In this document: in pieces, positions 31,654-40,278 of the stretch | Position numbering within the stretch: the stretch's first letter is position 1 | Layout: each line of letters opens with the position of its first letter | Assembly: GCA_964543475.1 (NCBI GenBank) | Contig: CAZIYJ010000001.1 | Span: 124,001 to 188,000, forward strand | DNA length: 64,000 bases | Direction of reading: 5' to 3' | DNA from: JAYSYM01 sp964543475 | Lineage (GTDB): Bacteria > Bdellovibrionota > Bdellovibrionia > Bdellovibrionales > JAMPXM01 | Position numbers and translations under genes: made by a program | The notes under the pieces: generated by a model | What the model saw: only the letters and a program-made list of their open reading frames with translations | Databases searched by the model: none | What the model was told of the DNA's origin: nothing

Positions 31654-32208
31654 ATGGCCACTACTATCCGCAACGCGAAACCTGGAGATGAAGAGGGAAT
31701 TGTTTACGCCGGCATTCGCGGTTGGCAAAACAGTTATAGCAATATTCTCCCGATTGAATACCTCACTAGTCTTGATGAGCAAATTCCTCATCGAAAACTT
31801 GAGTGGGGAGCACATCTACAAAAGCCTGAAAATCGGCAACGAACTTTTGTAGCTGAAGTTGACGGAAAAGTAGTTGGTTACGCGACCGGAAACGCAAATC
31901 GTCATAAAGAGTTTTCTTTTGAAGCCGAAATCTTTGCGATCTATGTACTTAAAGATTATCAGCGGTCTGGACTCGGCAAAAAATTAGTAAATGCCCTTGT
32001 TGATCTCTTTATTTCACTCGAACAAACATCGATGGTCATTGGTACGCTCAAAGAGAATCATCAAGCACGGCGCTTTTATGAAGATCTTGGCGGCGAATTA
32101 ATTGGAGAAACAGTTTTTGCTGTTAACGGAATTAATTATCCCGAAGCTCTTTACGGCTGGCGAAGCTTAGAAGCACTTTCCAAGAAACTCGCTCCTAGAG
32201 CGAATTAG
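31654..32208 (+). CDS. GNAT-family N-acetyltransferase
   Basis: A 184-residue GCN5-type acetyltransferase. Acetyl-CoA motif A is visible as IYVLKDYQRSGLGKKLVNAL (Q-x-x-G-x-G), with preceding beta strands (TFVAEVDGKVVGYATG) and motif B (NHQARRFYEDLGG). It would move an acetyl group from acetyl-CoA to an amine, substrate unknown. The start is taken as ATG 31654 because the protein then begins at the first beta strand (MATTIRNAKPGDEEGI); no clear ribosome site is visible. It sits between the dksA-like gene and lon with no terminator after it. Confidence 0.9.
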   Translation: MATTIRNAKPGDEEGIVYAGIRGWQNSYSNILPIEYLTSLDEQIPHRKLEWGAHLQKPENRQRTFVAEVDGKVVGYATGNANRHKEFSFEAEIFAIYVLKDYQRSGLGKKLVNALVDLFISLEQTSMVIGTLKENHQARRFYEDLGGELIGETVFAVNGINYPEALYGWRSLEALSKKLAPRAN

Positions 32209-32526
32209 CGGCTAGCCCTAAAAACGACAACCAGACTCGACCAACTGCCAATGAATTGTTAGATCAACATAAATTTTAATTTTACTCTCGTATAAGCAAG
32301 GCTTTATTCCAGACTAGCCTTTGCGTAAAGATCGTTTTAAGTCGCATTAATCGCAGGGCCACTAGCTAGTCTGGACACACTTTTAGATCGAATAAATCTG
32401 CAATTCGCCTATGTTTTCCGGACTTTCGAAAGTCACTCAAGCCTCAAGGCATTTTGAATGGGTACCGAATAGTTACACAGAGAAAACTGCTCATAGACCG
32501 CCAAAGATGGCGGTAGGGGAATCAAG
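32209..32526 (+). promoter_or_regulatory. Long leader/promoter region of lon
   Basis: This 318-bp spacer holds no gene. It contains a perfect 10-bp inverted repeat CCAGACTAGC (32309-32318) / GCTAGTCTGG (32365-32374) with 46 bp between the arms, a partly related GGCTAGCC and CCAGACTCG near 32210-32240, a small CTTTCGAAAG palindrome near 32423, and a perfect hairpin ACCGCCA-AAGA-TGGCGGT (32497-32514) directly before the ribosome site AGGGGA (32515-32520). These suggest dyad operators and a structured ribosome-binding region. I see no firm sigma-32 promoter. Confidence 0.5.
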
Positions 32527-34935
32527 ATGGCATTTGACGACAAAGTATTAGAACTCCCAGAAACGCTCCCGATGTTACCAGTGAGAGATATCGTTGTATT
32601 TCCATACATGATTCTTCCACTCTTTGTTGGACGAGAAGCATCCATTCGTTCAGTTGAAGAGGCTCTCGCGAAAAACCGCCTGATCTTCCTCGCTTCACAA
32701 AAAGAAATTACAGAAGAGAATCCAACTCCTGAAACTATATATGAAACCGGAACTATCGCGAGAATCATGCGCATGCGAAAGCTTGCTGATGGTCGCGTAA
32801 AGATCTTGATTCAAGGTGAAGCGAAAGGCCGCATCACCAAGTTTGCTAAAGCTTCGCCAAATTTCGAAGTTTCAGTTGAACAGATTCACGAGCAAGAAGA
32901 TGCCGGCTCCCCTGTTGAATATGAAGCGATGATCAGAAATGCAAAAGAGCATCTTGAAAAGATCATTGCATTAGGTCGCCAGCTTTCTCCAGACATCCTC
33001 CTAATATTAGATGACGTTGATAAACCAGGTCGACTTGCTGATTTGATCGCATCAAACCTTGGTCTTAAAGTTTCTGACGCTCAAAAGGTTTTAGAAACTG
33101 TCGATCACAAACAACGTTTGGCTTTAGTAAACGAAATCTTGGCTAACGAACTTGAAGTTCTTCAGATGCAAGCTCGTATTCGCACCCAAGCTAAAGACGA
33201 AATGTCGAAATCTCAACGAGAGTATTTCTTGCGCGAACAAATGCGCGCAATCAAATCTGAACTTGGTGAGCAAGACTCAAAAGGTGAAGAGATGGAAGAC
33301 CTTCGCGAGAAGCTTCTCAAGGCCGGTATGCCTGAGAATGTTCAATTAGAAGCTATGAAACAGTTGGCGCGCCTTGAACGCATGCATCCAGATGCTTCAG
33401 AAGCATCAATGGTTCGCACTTACTTAGATTGGATGAGCGATCTTCCTTGGTCGAAGAAAACCGAAGACAATTTGGATTTAACTCACGCTCGTGATGTTTT
33501 AAATGCTGATCACCATGATCTTCAAAAAGCAAAAGATCGAATTTTAGAATTCCTTGCTGTTCGTAAACTTAAGAACAACAACCGTGGACCGATCTTGTGC
33601 TTCGGTGGTCCTCCGGGCGTCGGCAAAACTTCTCTTGGAAAGTCGATTGCACGCGCAATGGGTCGTGAATACTTCCGTATCGCGCTTGGTGGAGTAAAAG
33701 ACGAAGCTGAAATTCGTGGTCACCGTCGTACATACGTAGGTGCAATGCCAGGAAAAATCATTCAAGCAATGAAGCAGGCTAAAACAAATAACCCTGTTAT
33801 CGTTCTCGATGAAATTGATAAGTTAGGTTCAGACTTCAGAGGCGACCCATCAGCAGCAATGCTTGAGGTGTTAGATCCGGAGCAGAATTCAACTTTCCGC
33901 GATAATTACTTAAACGTTGATTTTGATTTATCAAACTGTCTCTTCATCGCAACAGCGAACGTTTTAGAAAACATTCCGTCTGCTCTTCGCGATCGCATGG
34001 AGATCATCCAAATCTCTGGTTACACAGAGAACGATAAGTTGATCATCACGCAGAAACACATTGTTGATCGTCAGATTGAACAAAACGGTATATCTGCAGC
34101 GAACATCGAGTTCACTGAAGAAGGTTTAAAATACTTAATCGGTGGTTATACTCGTGAAGCTGGGGTTCGTAACCTCGAGCGCGAAGTTGGTTCAGTTTGC
34201 CGTAAGGTAGCTAAGCTAGTCGTAATGGGTGAGACAAAGAAGATCACAGTAACTGCAGAAAAAGTTGCAGAGCTTCTTGGCGCACCAAAATTCATTCGCG
34301 AAGACAAATACCACGAGAATCAAGTTGGTATCGTTAATGGTCTTGCTTGGACTCAAGCAGGTGGAGAAGTTCTCCATATTGAGTCGCTAGCAATGAAAGG
34401 CAAAGGCGGCCTAGTTCTCACGGGTCAAATGGGCGACGTAATGAAAGAGTCTGCGACAGCAGCTATGTCATACGCGAGAGCTCACGCGACTGAACTTGGT
34501 ATCGATCCAGAGTGGGTTGATAACAACACTGTTCACATTCATATGCCTGCAGGTGCGATCCCTAAAGACGGCCCATCAGCTGGTATCGGCATGGCGACAG
34601 CACTCATCAGCTTAATGACAAACACTCCAGTTCGCTCTGATGTAGCGATGACTGGTGAAGTGACTCTTGCTGGACGAGTGCTTGCAATCGGTGGGATCAA
34701 AGAAAAGGCGCTTGCTGCCCTTCAACTCGGCATCAAGACAGTTATCTGCCCTGTTGCAAACCAAAAAGACGTTGCAGAGATTTCTGAAATCTTCCGCAAG
34801 AATCTTAACTTTGTGTTCGTCGAGCACTTAGATGAAGTTCTTGCTCTCGCTCTCGAAGAGAAAGTTGGTGGTGCTAAACGCAAAATCAACACTCAACGTG
34901 GCGGCGGCAAAAAAGGCAAAGAGATCGCAGCCTGA
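32527..34935 (+). CDS. lon: ATP-dependent protease Lon
   Basis: The 802-residue Lon degrades misfolded and regulatory proteins. Order: N-terminal substrate domain (10-210), AAA+ with Walker A GGPPGVGKT (360-368) and Walker B VIVLDEID, then the Ser-Lys protease with Ser684 in PKDGPSAG and Lys727 in GGIKEK. The C-terminus ends in a basic tail (KRKINTQRGGGKKGKE), longer than usual. ATG 32527 has AGGGGA 6 nt upstream, immediately after a strong hairpin, so translation may be structure-controlled. A good terminator follows. Confidence 0.98.
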   Translation: MAFDDKVLELPETLPMLPVRDIVVFPYMILPLFVGREASIRSVEEALAKNRLIFLASQKEITEENPTPETIYETGTIARIMRMRKLADGRVKILIQGEAKGRITKFAKASPNFEVSVEQIHEQEDAGSPVEYEAMIRNAKEHLEKIIALGRQLSPDILLILDDVDKPGRLADLIASNLGLKVSDAQKVLETVDHKQRLALVNEILANELEVLQMQARIRTQAKDEMSKSQREYFLREQMRAIKSELGEQDSKGEEMEDLREKLLKAGMPENVQLEAMKQLARLERMHPDASEASMVRTYLDWMSDLPWSKKTEDNLDLTHARDVLNADHHDLQKAKDRILEFLAVRKLKNNNRGPILCFGGPPGVGKTSLGKSIARAMGREYFRIALGGVKDEAEIRGHRRTYVGAMPGKIIQAMKQAKTNNPVIVLDEIDKLGSDFRGDPSAAMLEVLDPEQNSTFRDNYLNVDFDLSNCLFIATANVLENIPSALRDRMEIIQISGYTENDKLIITQKHIVDRQIEQNGISAANIEFTEEGLKYLIGGYTREAGVRNLEREVGSVCRKVAKLVVMGETKKITVTAEKVAELLGAPKFIREDKYHENQVGIVNGLAWTQAGGEVLHIESLAMKGKGGLVLTGQMGDVMKESATAAMSYARAHATELGIDPEWVDNNTVHIHMPAGAIPKDGPSAGIGMATALISLMTNTPVRSDVAMTGEVTLAGRVLAIGGIKEKALAALQLGIKTVICPVANQKDVAEISEIFRKNLNFVFVEHLDEVLALALEEKVGGAKRKINTQRGGGKKGKEIAA

Positions 34936-35024
34936 TACGTTAAGTTTCAGCTCTGCTGAAACGGATTATCCAACTAAATACGAGACGTCGATCGCTATGA
35001 CCGGCATCTCCCCTCCAAACTTCA

Positions 35025-35056
35025 AGAGCTGGCCCTGTGCCGGCTCTTTTTGTTTT
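35025..35056 (+). terminator. Rho-independent terminator after lon
   Basis: AGAGCTGGC-CCTGT-GCCGGCTCT (9 bp with one G-U pair) is followed by TTTTTGTTTTT. A second perfect hairpin GTTTCAG-CTCTG-CTGAAAC lies 80 bp earlier at 34944-34962. Confidence 0.92.
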
Positions 35057-35167
35057 TGTGCCCAATAATGCCTTTCGACATCGTGCCTGTGGCGCAGTTG
35101 CTTTAAATTTCCCGTGAAGCTGGCCCTGCTCTTGCTAATAATTTCTCTGAAGTTAAAAGGAGAAATT

Positions 35168-35560
35168 ATGAAACCACTCGTTTTCGCACTAGCAGTTCTT
35201 GTGGCCCCCCTTCAGTTGCTTGCTTGCCCAGGCGGACACTTAAAAACTCTCGCTATAAACGGACAGCAGGTTGCCGAAATTGATATGACTGATAGCTCAA
35301 TTAGATTAACTGACCCAACAGCAAAAATTATTTCGATTTCAACGATCAAATCTAATTCCTACGAAACTTACGAACAGTGTGGTCATTCGAATGAGTGCGA
35401 GAGCTCACAACTTCTTGCGATCGATGTTCTCGAAGATCCTCAAGCTGTCGTGATTGTTCACATTCGTGCCGCGAAGGAAGTTTCTTCGAGCGTCTTTAAA
35501 ATTACAAACTTCAGCCAAGCTCGCAGCGCGTGCGGCCAAGTTCTGAAGCCCCTTGAATAG
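35168..35560 (+). CDS. Small secreted protein of unknown function
   Basis: A 130-residue exported protein: signal peptide MKPLVFALAVLVAPLQLLA, then a mature part with four cysteines (CPGG, EQCGH, ECESS, SACGQ) that could form two disulfides, and a beta-rich body. The frame is open upstream, but AAAGGAG 5 nt before ATG 35168 and the signal peptide set the start. It is flanked by terminators on both sides, so it is a single-gene unit. No family is recognised. Confidence 0.75.
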   Translation: MKPLVFALAVLVAPLQLLACPGGHLKTLAINGQQVAEIDMTDSSIRLTDPTAKIISISTIKSNSYETYEQCGHSNECESSQLLAIDVLEDPQAVVIVHIRAAKEVSSSVFKITNFSQARSACGQVLKPLE

Positions 35561-35589
35561 AAAAAGGGAGCCCTTGAGCTCCCTTTTTC
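35561..35589 (+). terminator. Bidirectional Rho-independent terminator
   Basis: AAAAAGGGAGC-CCTTGA-GCTCCCTTTTT is a perfect 11-bp stem with A and T flanks, so it can work for the plus-strand gene ending at 35560 and the minus-strand gene ending at 35631. Confidence 0.93.
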
Positions 35590-35630
35590 TCTGCCCCTAG
35601 CGGAGCGTTCTGATTTCTGCAGTCGCAGAC

Positions 35631-36125
35631 TTACTTCTTGAATTTGCCCGTCGCGTACCAATCAGTTGTTTGAGTTTTTGGGAAACAAGATGAACCGCCG
35701 CCTGGGTATCCTGTACATTGCCAATCAGTAGTAGTTGTCGTCTCGATGTAGAGCGATGCATTTAAGCCTGAAACTTTATTTCCATCATGTTTGAAATCGA
35801 GAACAAGCTCGCGGCCCTGATAGTTCATCATGCAGTAACCTGGGTCGAATGCGAAAACAACGTAATCGATATTGTTTCCATCCATATCAACTTTCAACAT
35901 TGGGCCGATTGATGAGCGGCAGCTTTCACCGAGCAAGTCGGTTGATCCGTTCGCAGCAAGGAACGATGCTGAAAGTGTTCCGCCATTCGCTCCTACAATG
36001 AATGAGCCTTTTGTGCTCTCAAATTTACCTTTGTAAGTTCCTGCGTAATTACTCATGTCCGCCTGAGCTTGGGCAGAAAACCCAACGAGAGACGCAATTG
36101 CTAGTGCTAAAAATCCTTTGATCAT
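35631..36125 (-). CDS. Secreted protein of unknown function
   Basis: A 164-residue protein with signal peptide (MIKGFLALAIASLVGFSAQAQA). The mature part is beta-rich with repeated strand-turn patterns (YAGTYKGKFES, GTLSASFLAANG, WQCTGYPGGGSSCF) and four cysteines. It may be a small periplasmic beta barrel, but no family is recognised. It lies 9 bp downstream of the coiled-coil DNA-binding protein gene on the same strand and is probably co-transcribed with it. Confidence 0.72.
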   Translation of the reverse strand: MIKGFLALAIASLVGFSAQAQADMSNYAGTYKGKFESTKGSFIVGANGGTLSASFLAANGSTDLLGESCRSSIGPMLKVDMDGNNIDYVVFAFDPGYCMMNYQGRELVLDFKHDGNKVSGLNASLYIETTTTTDWQCTGYPGGGSSCFPKTQTTDWYATGKFKK

Positions 36126-36134
36126 AATTTCTCC

Positions 36135-36587
36135 TTAGTGCCCTCTACGAAGGCGCTCGTTATCTTGTTCTAAAACTCGAACTAACGTTTTCAAATCTGA
36201 AACTTCGGCTTTTAACTGAATCATCTGCTCTTCTTTTTCTTGTAGTATGTTCATGTAAGCTCGCTTTAGCTCATTCAACAATTTTGTTGCCGTTGAAATC
36301 ACTGGCTCAGTTCCTTCACGCGATGCGACCTCTTCTCTGAATCTCTCAAGCATCGGATCAGAAGAAGACTCTGATGTCAGAGACGTAGCTCCTAAACCAA
36401 AGCGTATGTCGTGATCATCTGCATTTTGGCCGCCGTGATCTACACTCGGCTCGTCTTTTAAAAGATATTTTCCGTGGTCTTTTTTGAAGCCGATTTGTGA
36501 GGTTTTAATTCGACGGCGAAGAGTTGAAATGCTGACTCTGTACTTGTGTGAGTAGTCAGTCAGCGAAAGCCAGTTATCTAATTGCAT
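36135..36587 (-). CDS. Putative DNA-binding protein: helix-turn-helix plus C-terminal coiled coil
   Basis: A 150-residue protein not assigned to a family. Residues 5-45 look like a winged or MerR-like helix-turn-helix (WLSLTDYSHKYRVSISTLRRRI), residues 50-90 are a flexible linker, and 100-148 form a clear heptad coiled coil (LQEKEEQMIQLKAEVSDLK). This layout suggests a dimeric regulator or a nucleoid/cell-division accessory. There is no signal peptide. It is the first gene of a pair with the secreted protein, divergent from the patatin gene across 141 bp. Confidence 0.72.
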   Translation of the reverse strand: MQLDNWLSLTDYSHKYRVSISTLRRRIKTSQIGFKKDHGKYLLKDEPSVDHGGQNADDHDIRFGLGATSLTSESSSDPMLERFREEVASREGTEPVISTATKLLNELKRAYMNILQEKEEQMIQLKAEVSDLKTLVRVLEQDNERLRRGH

Positions 36588-36728
36588 CTAAGCACCTCTT
36601 GAGTATTCAATCTTGCAGGTCTAGGTTCGAATTACTAGCGTGGCTCGGCCCATGCCTACACCGCGTCGATCCACATCCGGCGAACTTCAGGTAGAAATCA
36701 GCCATAGAAACCGATTAGACTGCTAACT

Positions 36729-37937
36729 ATGCGAATTAGTGAGAAAAAACGCCTTGCTCTTGTCTTGAGCGGGGGTGGAGTTAAAGCAGCAGCCTTCCAT
36801 TTAGGAGTCTGTCTGGCGCTTCGCCAAAAGGGCTTTAAGTTTGCGGGAGGATCTCCCTCAGACGTGCGTCTTCATTACGAAGACGATCGAATGACATTCA
36901 AAGTTTATGTCGGTTCGAGCGCTGGCGCTGTTGTGACGAGCCTTCTCGCTTCTGGTTTTGAAATTGAATCGATCATCGACGCATTTGAAAAAGGTTCTGG
37001 AAAAAATGCGATTAGCAGAATGATTCGTCGAGATGAAATGGGCGCAAAGCTCAGACCTCTTGGATATCGAGATGTTTTTTCAGTTAACAGCAGTAACTTA
37101 GTTTCATTTGTTCCAAGTCTTCTGCGTCGCAAATCTTTAGTTGCTGGCGGAGTTGAAGCGTTTTTGAAAAACGGATTTAAGATCAACGGGCTGTTTACCA
37201 CCAAGGGTATTGAGAAATACATTCGAGACCACGTAGTGAACGACAATGCTTTCTCTGCTCTCGGAGTACAGCTTTTCATTGTTGCAACTCAACTGAATCA
37301 CTCTCGAAAAGTCGTGTTCGGAAACTTTGAGAAGACGACAAAAGATGAAACCATCAAGTACGCAAACTACGCGACAATTTCAGATGCGGTTGCTGCATCA
37401 GCAAGTTTGCCTCCGGTCTTTGCTCCTTACGGAATTAAGAACGATAAAGGAAAAGAGATTTTCTTTTTTGATGGAGAAATTCGCGACACTTTATCTACCC
37501 ACGTAGCAGCTGATCATGGCGCAGACTTAGTCATCGCAAGTTATTCGATTCAGCCGTATCACTACACTGAGAAGATGGGCAGCCTGCACAACTACGGAAT
37601 TCCTGTGATTGTGAATCAGGCGCTCTATCAAGTGATTCAACAAAAGATCGAAAAGCACATCGAGCATAAGCAGCAGATCGTTGCGATCCTTGATGCGATC
37701 GAAGGCTACTGCAAACAACAGGGAATCCCTGATGAGCATCGCGAAAAGCTTTTAGATATTATCATTAAGCGTGTGAATCATAAGCCCGGTGTCGATTACG
37801 TTTACATTCACCCGAGCGCTCAGGATTATGAAATGTTCTTCGTCGATCACTTCAGTCTGAATCCAGAAATTTTAGCTCGCATCGTATCGATCGGCTTCCG
37901 CTCAGCTATTCAAGTCCTACGGAAGCTAAATCTTTAG
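36729..37937 (+). CDS. Patatin-like phospholipase
   Basis: A 402-residue patatin-domain lipid acyl hydrolase. The oxyanion loop GGGVKAAAFHLG (15-26), the nucleophile GxSxG in VGSSAGAVV (Ser64) and the catalytic Asp in FFDGEIRD (about 249) form the Ser-Asp dyad. There is no signal peptide, so it may act on inner-membrane lipids or leave by another route. The C-terminal part (270-400) is helical and not typical of the core. Patatins are numerous in predators and pathogens that digest host membranes. No close ribosome site is clear before ATG 36729. Confidence 0.93.
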   Translation: MRISEKKRLALVLSGGGVKAAAFHLGVCLALRQKGFKFAGGSPSDVRLHYEDDRMTFKVYVGSSAGAVVTSLLASGFEIESIIDAFEKGSGKNAISRMIRRDEMGAKLRPLGYRDVFSVNSSNLVSFVPSLLRRKSLVAGGVEAFLKNGFKINGLFTTKGIEKYIRDHVVNDNAFSALGVQLFIVATQLNHSRKVVFGNFEKTTKDETIKYANYATISDAVAASASLPPVFAPYGIKNDKGKEIFFFDGEIRDTLSTHVAADHGADLVIASYSIQPYHYTEKMGSLHNYGIPVIVNQALYQVIQQKIEKHIEHKQQIVAILDAIEGYCKQQGIPDEHREKLLDIIIKRVNHKPGVDYVYIHPSAQDYEMFFVDHFSLNPEILARIVSIGFRSAIQVLRKLNL

Positions 37938-37954
37938 TCACTAGCGCAGAACAA

Positions 37955-38695
37955 TTAGTCAAAAGGCAGCCTGCATTCAATAGAGTTCATCTGCAAACTT
38001 GGCGGATCTTTGCGACCTACTTTTTTCAAATTCGAAACTTGCGTGCTCACGAGGTCGCTCTGAGTATCAAACGTAAGAACCGAGTCGAACTGGAATGTTG
38101 CTAGGTCTTCTCTAAGTTTTTCATCAGGCATATCTTCATAGAACGTCTGACTAGCGTCTTTTCGATCCCCGTCCGCGCCATTCAATTTAATTTTCAAAAC
38201 TAAGCTTCCCGAGTCCACGAATTCAAAATTCGAATACTCAACATTTCCGCTCTCCGACGAAATTGTTTCTCTATATTTGCCTTTATCAATTGAATGATGT
38301 TCGGCAGAACGGCGAGTTGTCAGTTTCAAAACTGGCTTTGCCGATCTTGAAAGATTAAGGGTCACCGAGCGATTTGCCTTGCTGTAGTATCTGCGGGGAT
38401 GATCTTCGCTCTGCACTCTCGAGAACGCCAAAGCAAAGTCGCCTTTAGAGCAGTCCCCTTTTAACGTAACGGTCGCATCACAGTTAAGTCTCTGGGCTTC
38501 GTTGTAAATTTCATGCGTTGAATAAACCAAAACTTGACCGTCTTTGAAGCGCGAAGCATTCAGCCAACTACAAATTTTGTCATATTCCGCTGTCAGCTTT
38601 TGGGAGATTTGACCACGCCCAGAGCCAGAAGGCTCAGACGACGACTTAGAACAACCTAGCGCAAAGGCTAAAGGCAAAAGCAGAAGCAGTTTCAT
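37955..38695 (-). CDS. Lipoprotein of unknown function
   Basis: A 246-residue lipoprotein with lipobox LGC (Cys15) after a short signal (MKLLLLLPLAFALG). A Ser/Gly-rich linker is followed by a beta-rich domain with several cysteines (KICSWLN, RLNCDATV, DCSKGDF, IECRLPF). No family is recognised. It ends 17 bp from the convergent patatin gene. A GAGAGGATATTCC ribosome region precedes ATG 38695. Confidence 0.75.
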   Translation of the reverse strand: MKLLLLLPLAFALGCSKSSSEPSGSGRGQISQKLTAEYDKICSWLNASRFKDGQVLVYSTHEIYNEAQRLNCDATVTLKGDCSKGDFALAFSRVQSEDHPRRYYSKANRSVTLNLSRSAKPVLKLTTRRSAEHHSIDKGKYRETISSESGNVEYSNFEFVDSGSLVLKIKLNGADGDRKDASQTFYEDMPDEKLREDLATFQFDSVLTFDTQSDLVSTQVSNLKKVGRKDPPSLQMNSIECRLPFD

Positions 38696-38808
38696 CGGAA
38701 TATCCTCTCAATCGAACTGAGAAAAATGCTGGTTTTAAGCTGAGAGCATACCATCGTCCTGAAGGTTCCGTTTGGGATTCACTTCTAGATGAAAAGTATT
38801 CTGCCGTA

Positions 38809-40278
38809 TTAAAATAAATTCACGACGGCGCGCTGGGCAGCCCGTAAAACCGGTGCTGAAGCCAATCCCATAGCGATCACCGCGAGAGCTGACAACACTA
38901 CTGTTGCGCGAGTCATTACATGCGCAGCAGAGATTTCGGCGCCAGGCTCGTCGCTCATGTACATCATCACGATTGGGCGAAGATAGTAATACACGCTAAT
39001 CACAGAGTTGATAACACCCCAGAAAACGAGCCAGTAGTAATCTTGCTCCATCGCTGCAGAGAAAATATAGAGCTTACTAAAGAACCCAACAAACGGCGGA
39101 AGGCCCGCAAGCGACAACATCAACACTGTCATGCTGATAGCAAGCATCGGGAACTTTGCGCCAAGGCCGCGAAGATCTTGCACGCGAAGTTGAGTATGCT
39201 CGTAACGCTCGTACAGAGCCACTACTGCGAATGTTCCGAGAGTCATGATTGCGTAGCTGAAAAGATAAAACAGAAGGGCTGTTGCGCCAGCGTCGAAGCG
39301 CGTACCGAATCCCGCAGCGATCAAACCAACCATCGCATAGCCTGAGTGTGCAACGCTCGAGTATGCGAGCATACGCTTAACGTTGTCTTGCATGACTGCC
39401 GCAACGTTACCGACAAACATCGTGAGAACTGCGAGCCACTGAAGGGCCGTGTTTAATGATGGTGCGATTTCGTACCCGGTTGAGTTAAAGAATCGAAGGA
39501 ATGCAACAAATGTCGCTGCTTTTACCGCTGTCGACATGAACGCTGTGATCGGAGTTGGGGCGCCTTGATAGACGTCGGGAGTCCATGCATGAAAAGGAAA
39601 GATCGAAACTTTAAATGCAAATCCTAAAATCACAAGTGCGGCACCAATGAGGAAAAGACGATTGGTGGAGATGAGAGTCCCAACATTGTCCATGACCATC
39701 GGAATCGAAGTGCTGCCGACTGTTCCGTAAATGTATGAAACACCTAACAAGAAGATCGCTGAAGCAAAACTTCCCAGGATGAAGTATTTAAAAGACGCTT
39801 CTTTTGAAAGAATGTCTTCTTTGCTCATTGCGCACAAAATGTAGAGACACAAAGACATCGTCTCAATGCCGATAAAGGTAACGATTAAGTCGTTTGCCAT
39901 CATCAAGATCAGCATGCCAATAGCAGAGCTCATTAATAAGAACACATACTCTGCAAATTGTTTTCCGCGAGTTGCGATGTGGTCGTAAGACATCATGAGC
40001 GTAAAGCCCGTTACGATGTACACAAGGTAGCTCATCCAAACCGTAGGACCATCGACTACGATGGCGCCGCTAAAGCCTGTCTTCTTCACTCCGCTTAAAG
40101 CGAAGGTTAAGCCTGCGGCGATGATCAAGCCCATGAATCCATACATTAAAGTTACGAATGCATTTGGCTCTTTGTTTCCGCGAACAACTTTGATCATCAG
40201 AGGAATAATGCTCATTAAGAACATTCCGATGAGTGGGCCAACGAGTGTAATGTCTTGAAGAATCATTTGCTTAGTCAT
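38809..40278 (-). CDS. nuoN: NADH-quinone oxidoreductase subunit N
   Basis: The 489-residue NuoN is one of three antiporter-like membrane subunits of complex I, with about 14 transmembrane helices and the conserved Lys-containing helices (SIFPFHAWTPDVYQGAP, VKRMLAYSSVAHSGYAMVG). It pumps protons as quinone is reduced. The start overlaps the end of nuoM by 8 nt. It is the last gene of the operon. Confidence 0.97.
   Translation of the reverse strand: MTKQMILQDITLVGPLIGMFLMSIIPLMIKVVRGNKEPNAFVTLMYGFMGLIIAAGLTFALSGVKKTGFSGAIVVDGPTVWMSYLVYIVTGFTLMMSYDHIATRGKQFAEYVFLLMSSAIGMLILMMANDLIVTFIGIETMSLCLYILCAMSKEDILSKEASFKYFILGSFASAIFLLGVSYIYGTVGSTSIPMVMDNVGTLISTNRLFLIGAALVILGFAFKVSIFPFHAWTPDVYQGAPTPITAFMSTAVKAATFVAFLRFFNSTGYEIAPSLNTALQWLAVLTMFVGNVAAVMQDNVKRMLAYSSVAHSGYAMVGLIAAGFGTRFDAGATALLFYLFSYAIMTLGTFAVVALYERYEHTQLRVQDLRGLGAKFPMLAISMTVLMLSLAGLPPFVGFFSKLYIFSAAMEQDYYWLVFWGVINSVISVYYYLRPIVMMYMSDEPGAEISAAHVMTRATVVLSALAVIAMGLASAPVLRAAQRAVVNLF

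Noticed and set aside
36610..36650. tRNA-like GGTTCGAAT segment upstream of the patatin gene
   Set aside because: It resembles a T arm, but there is no acceptor stem, anticodon arm or D arm around it.
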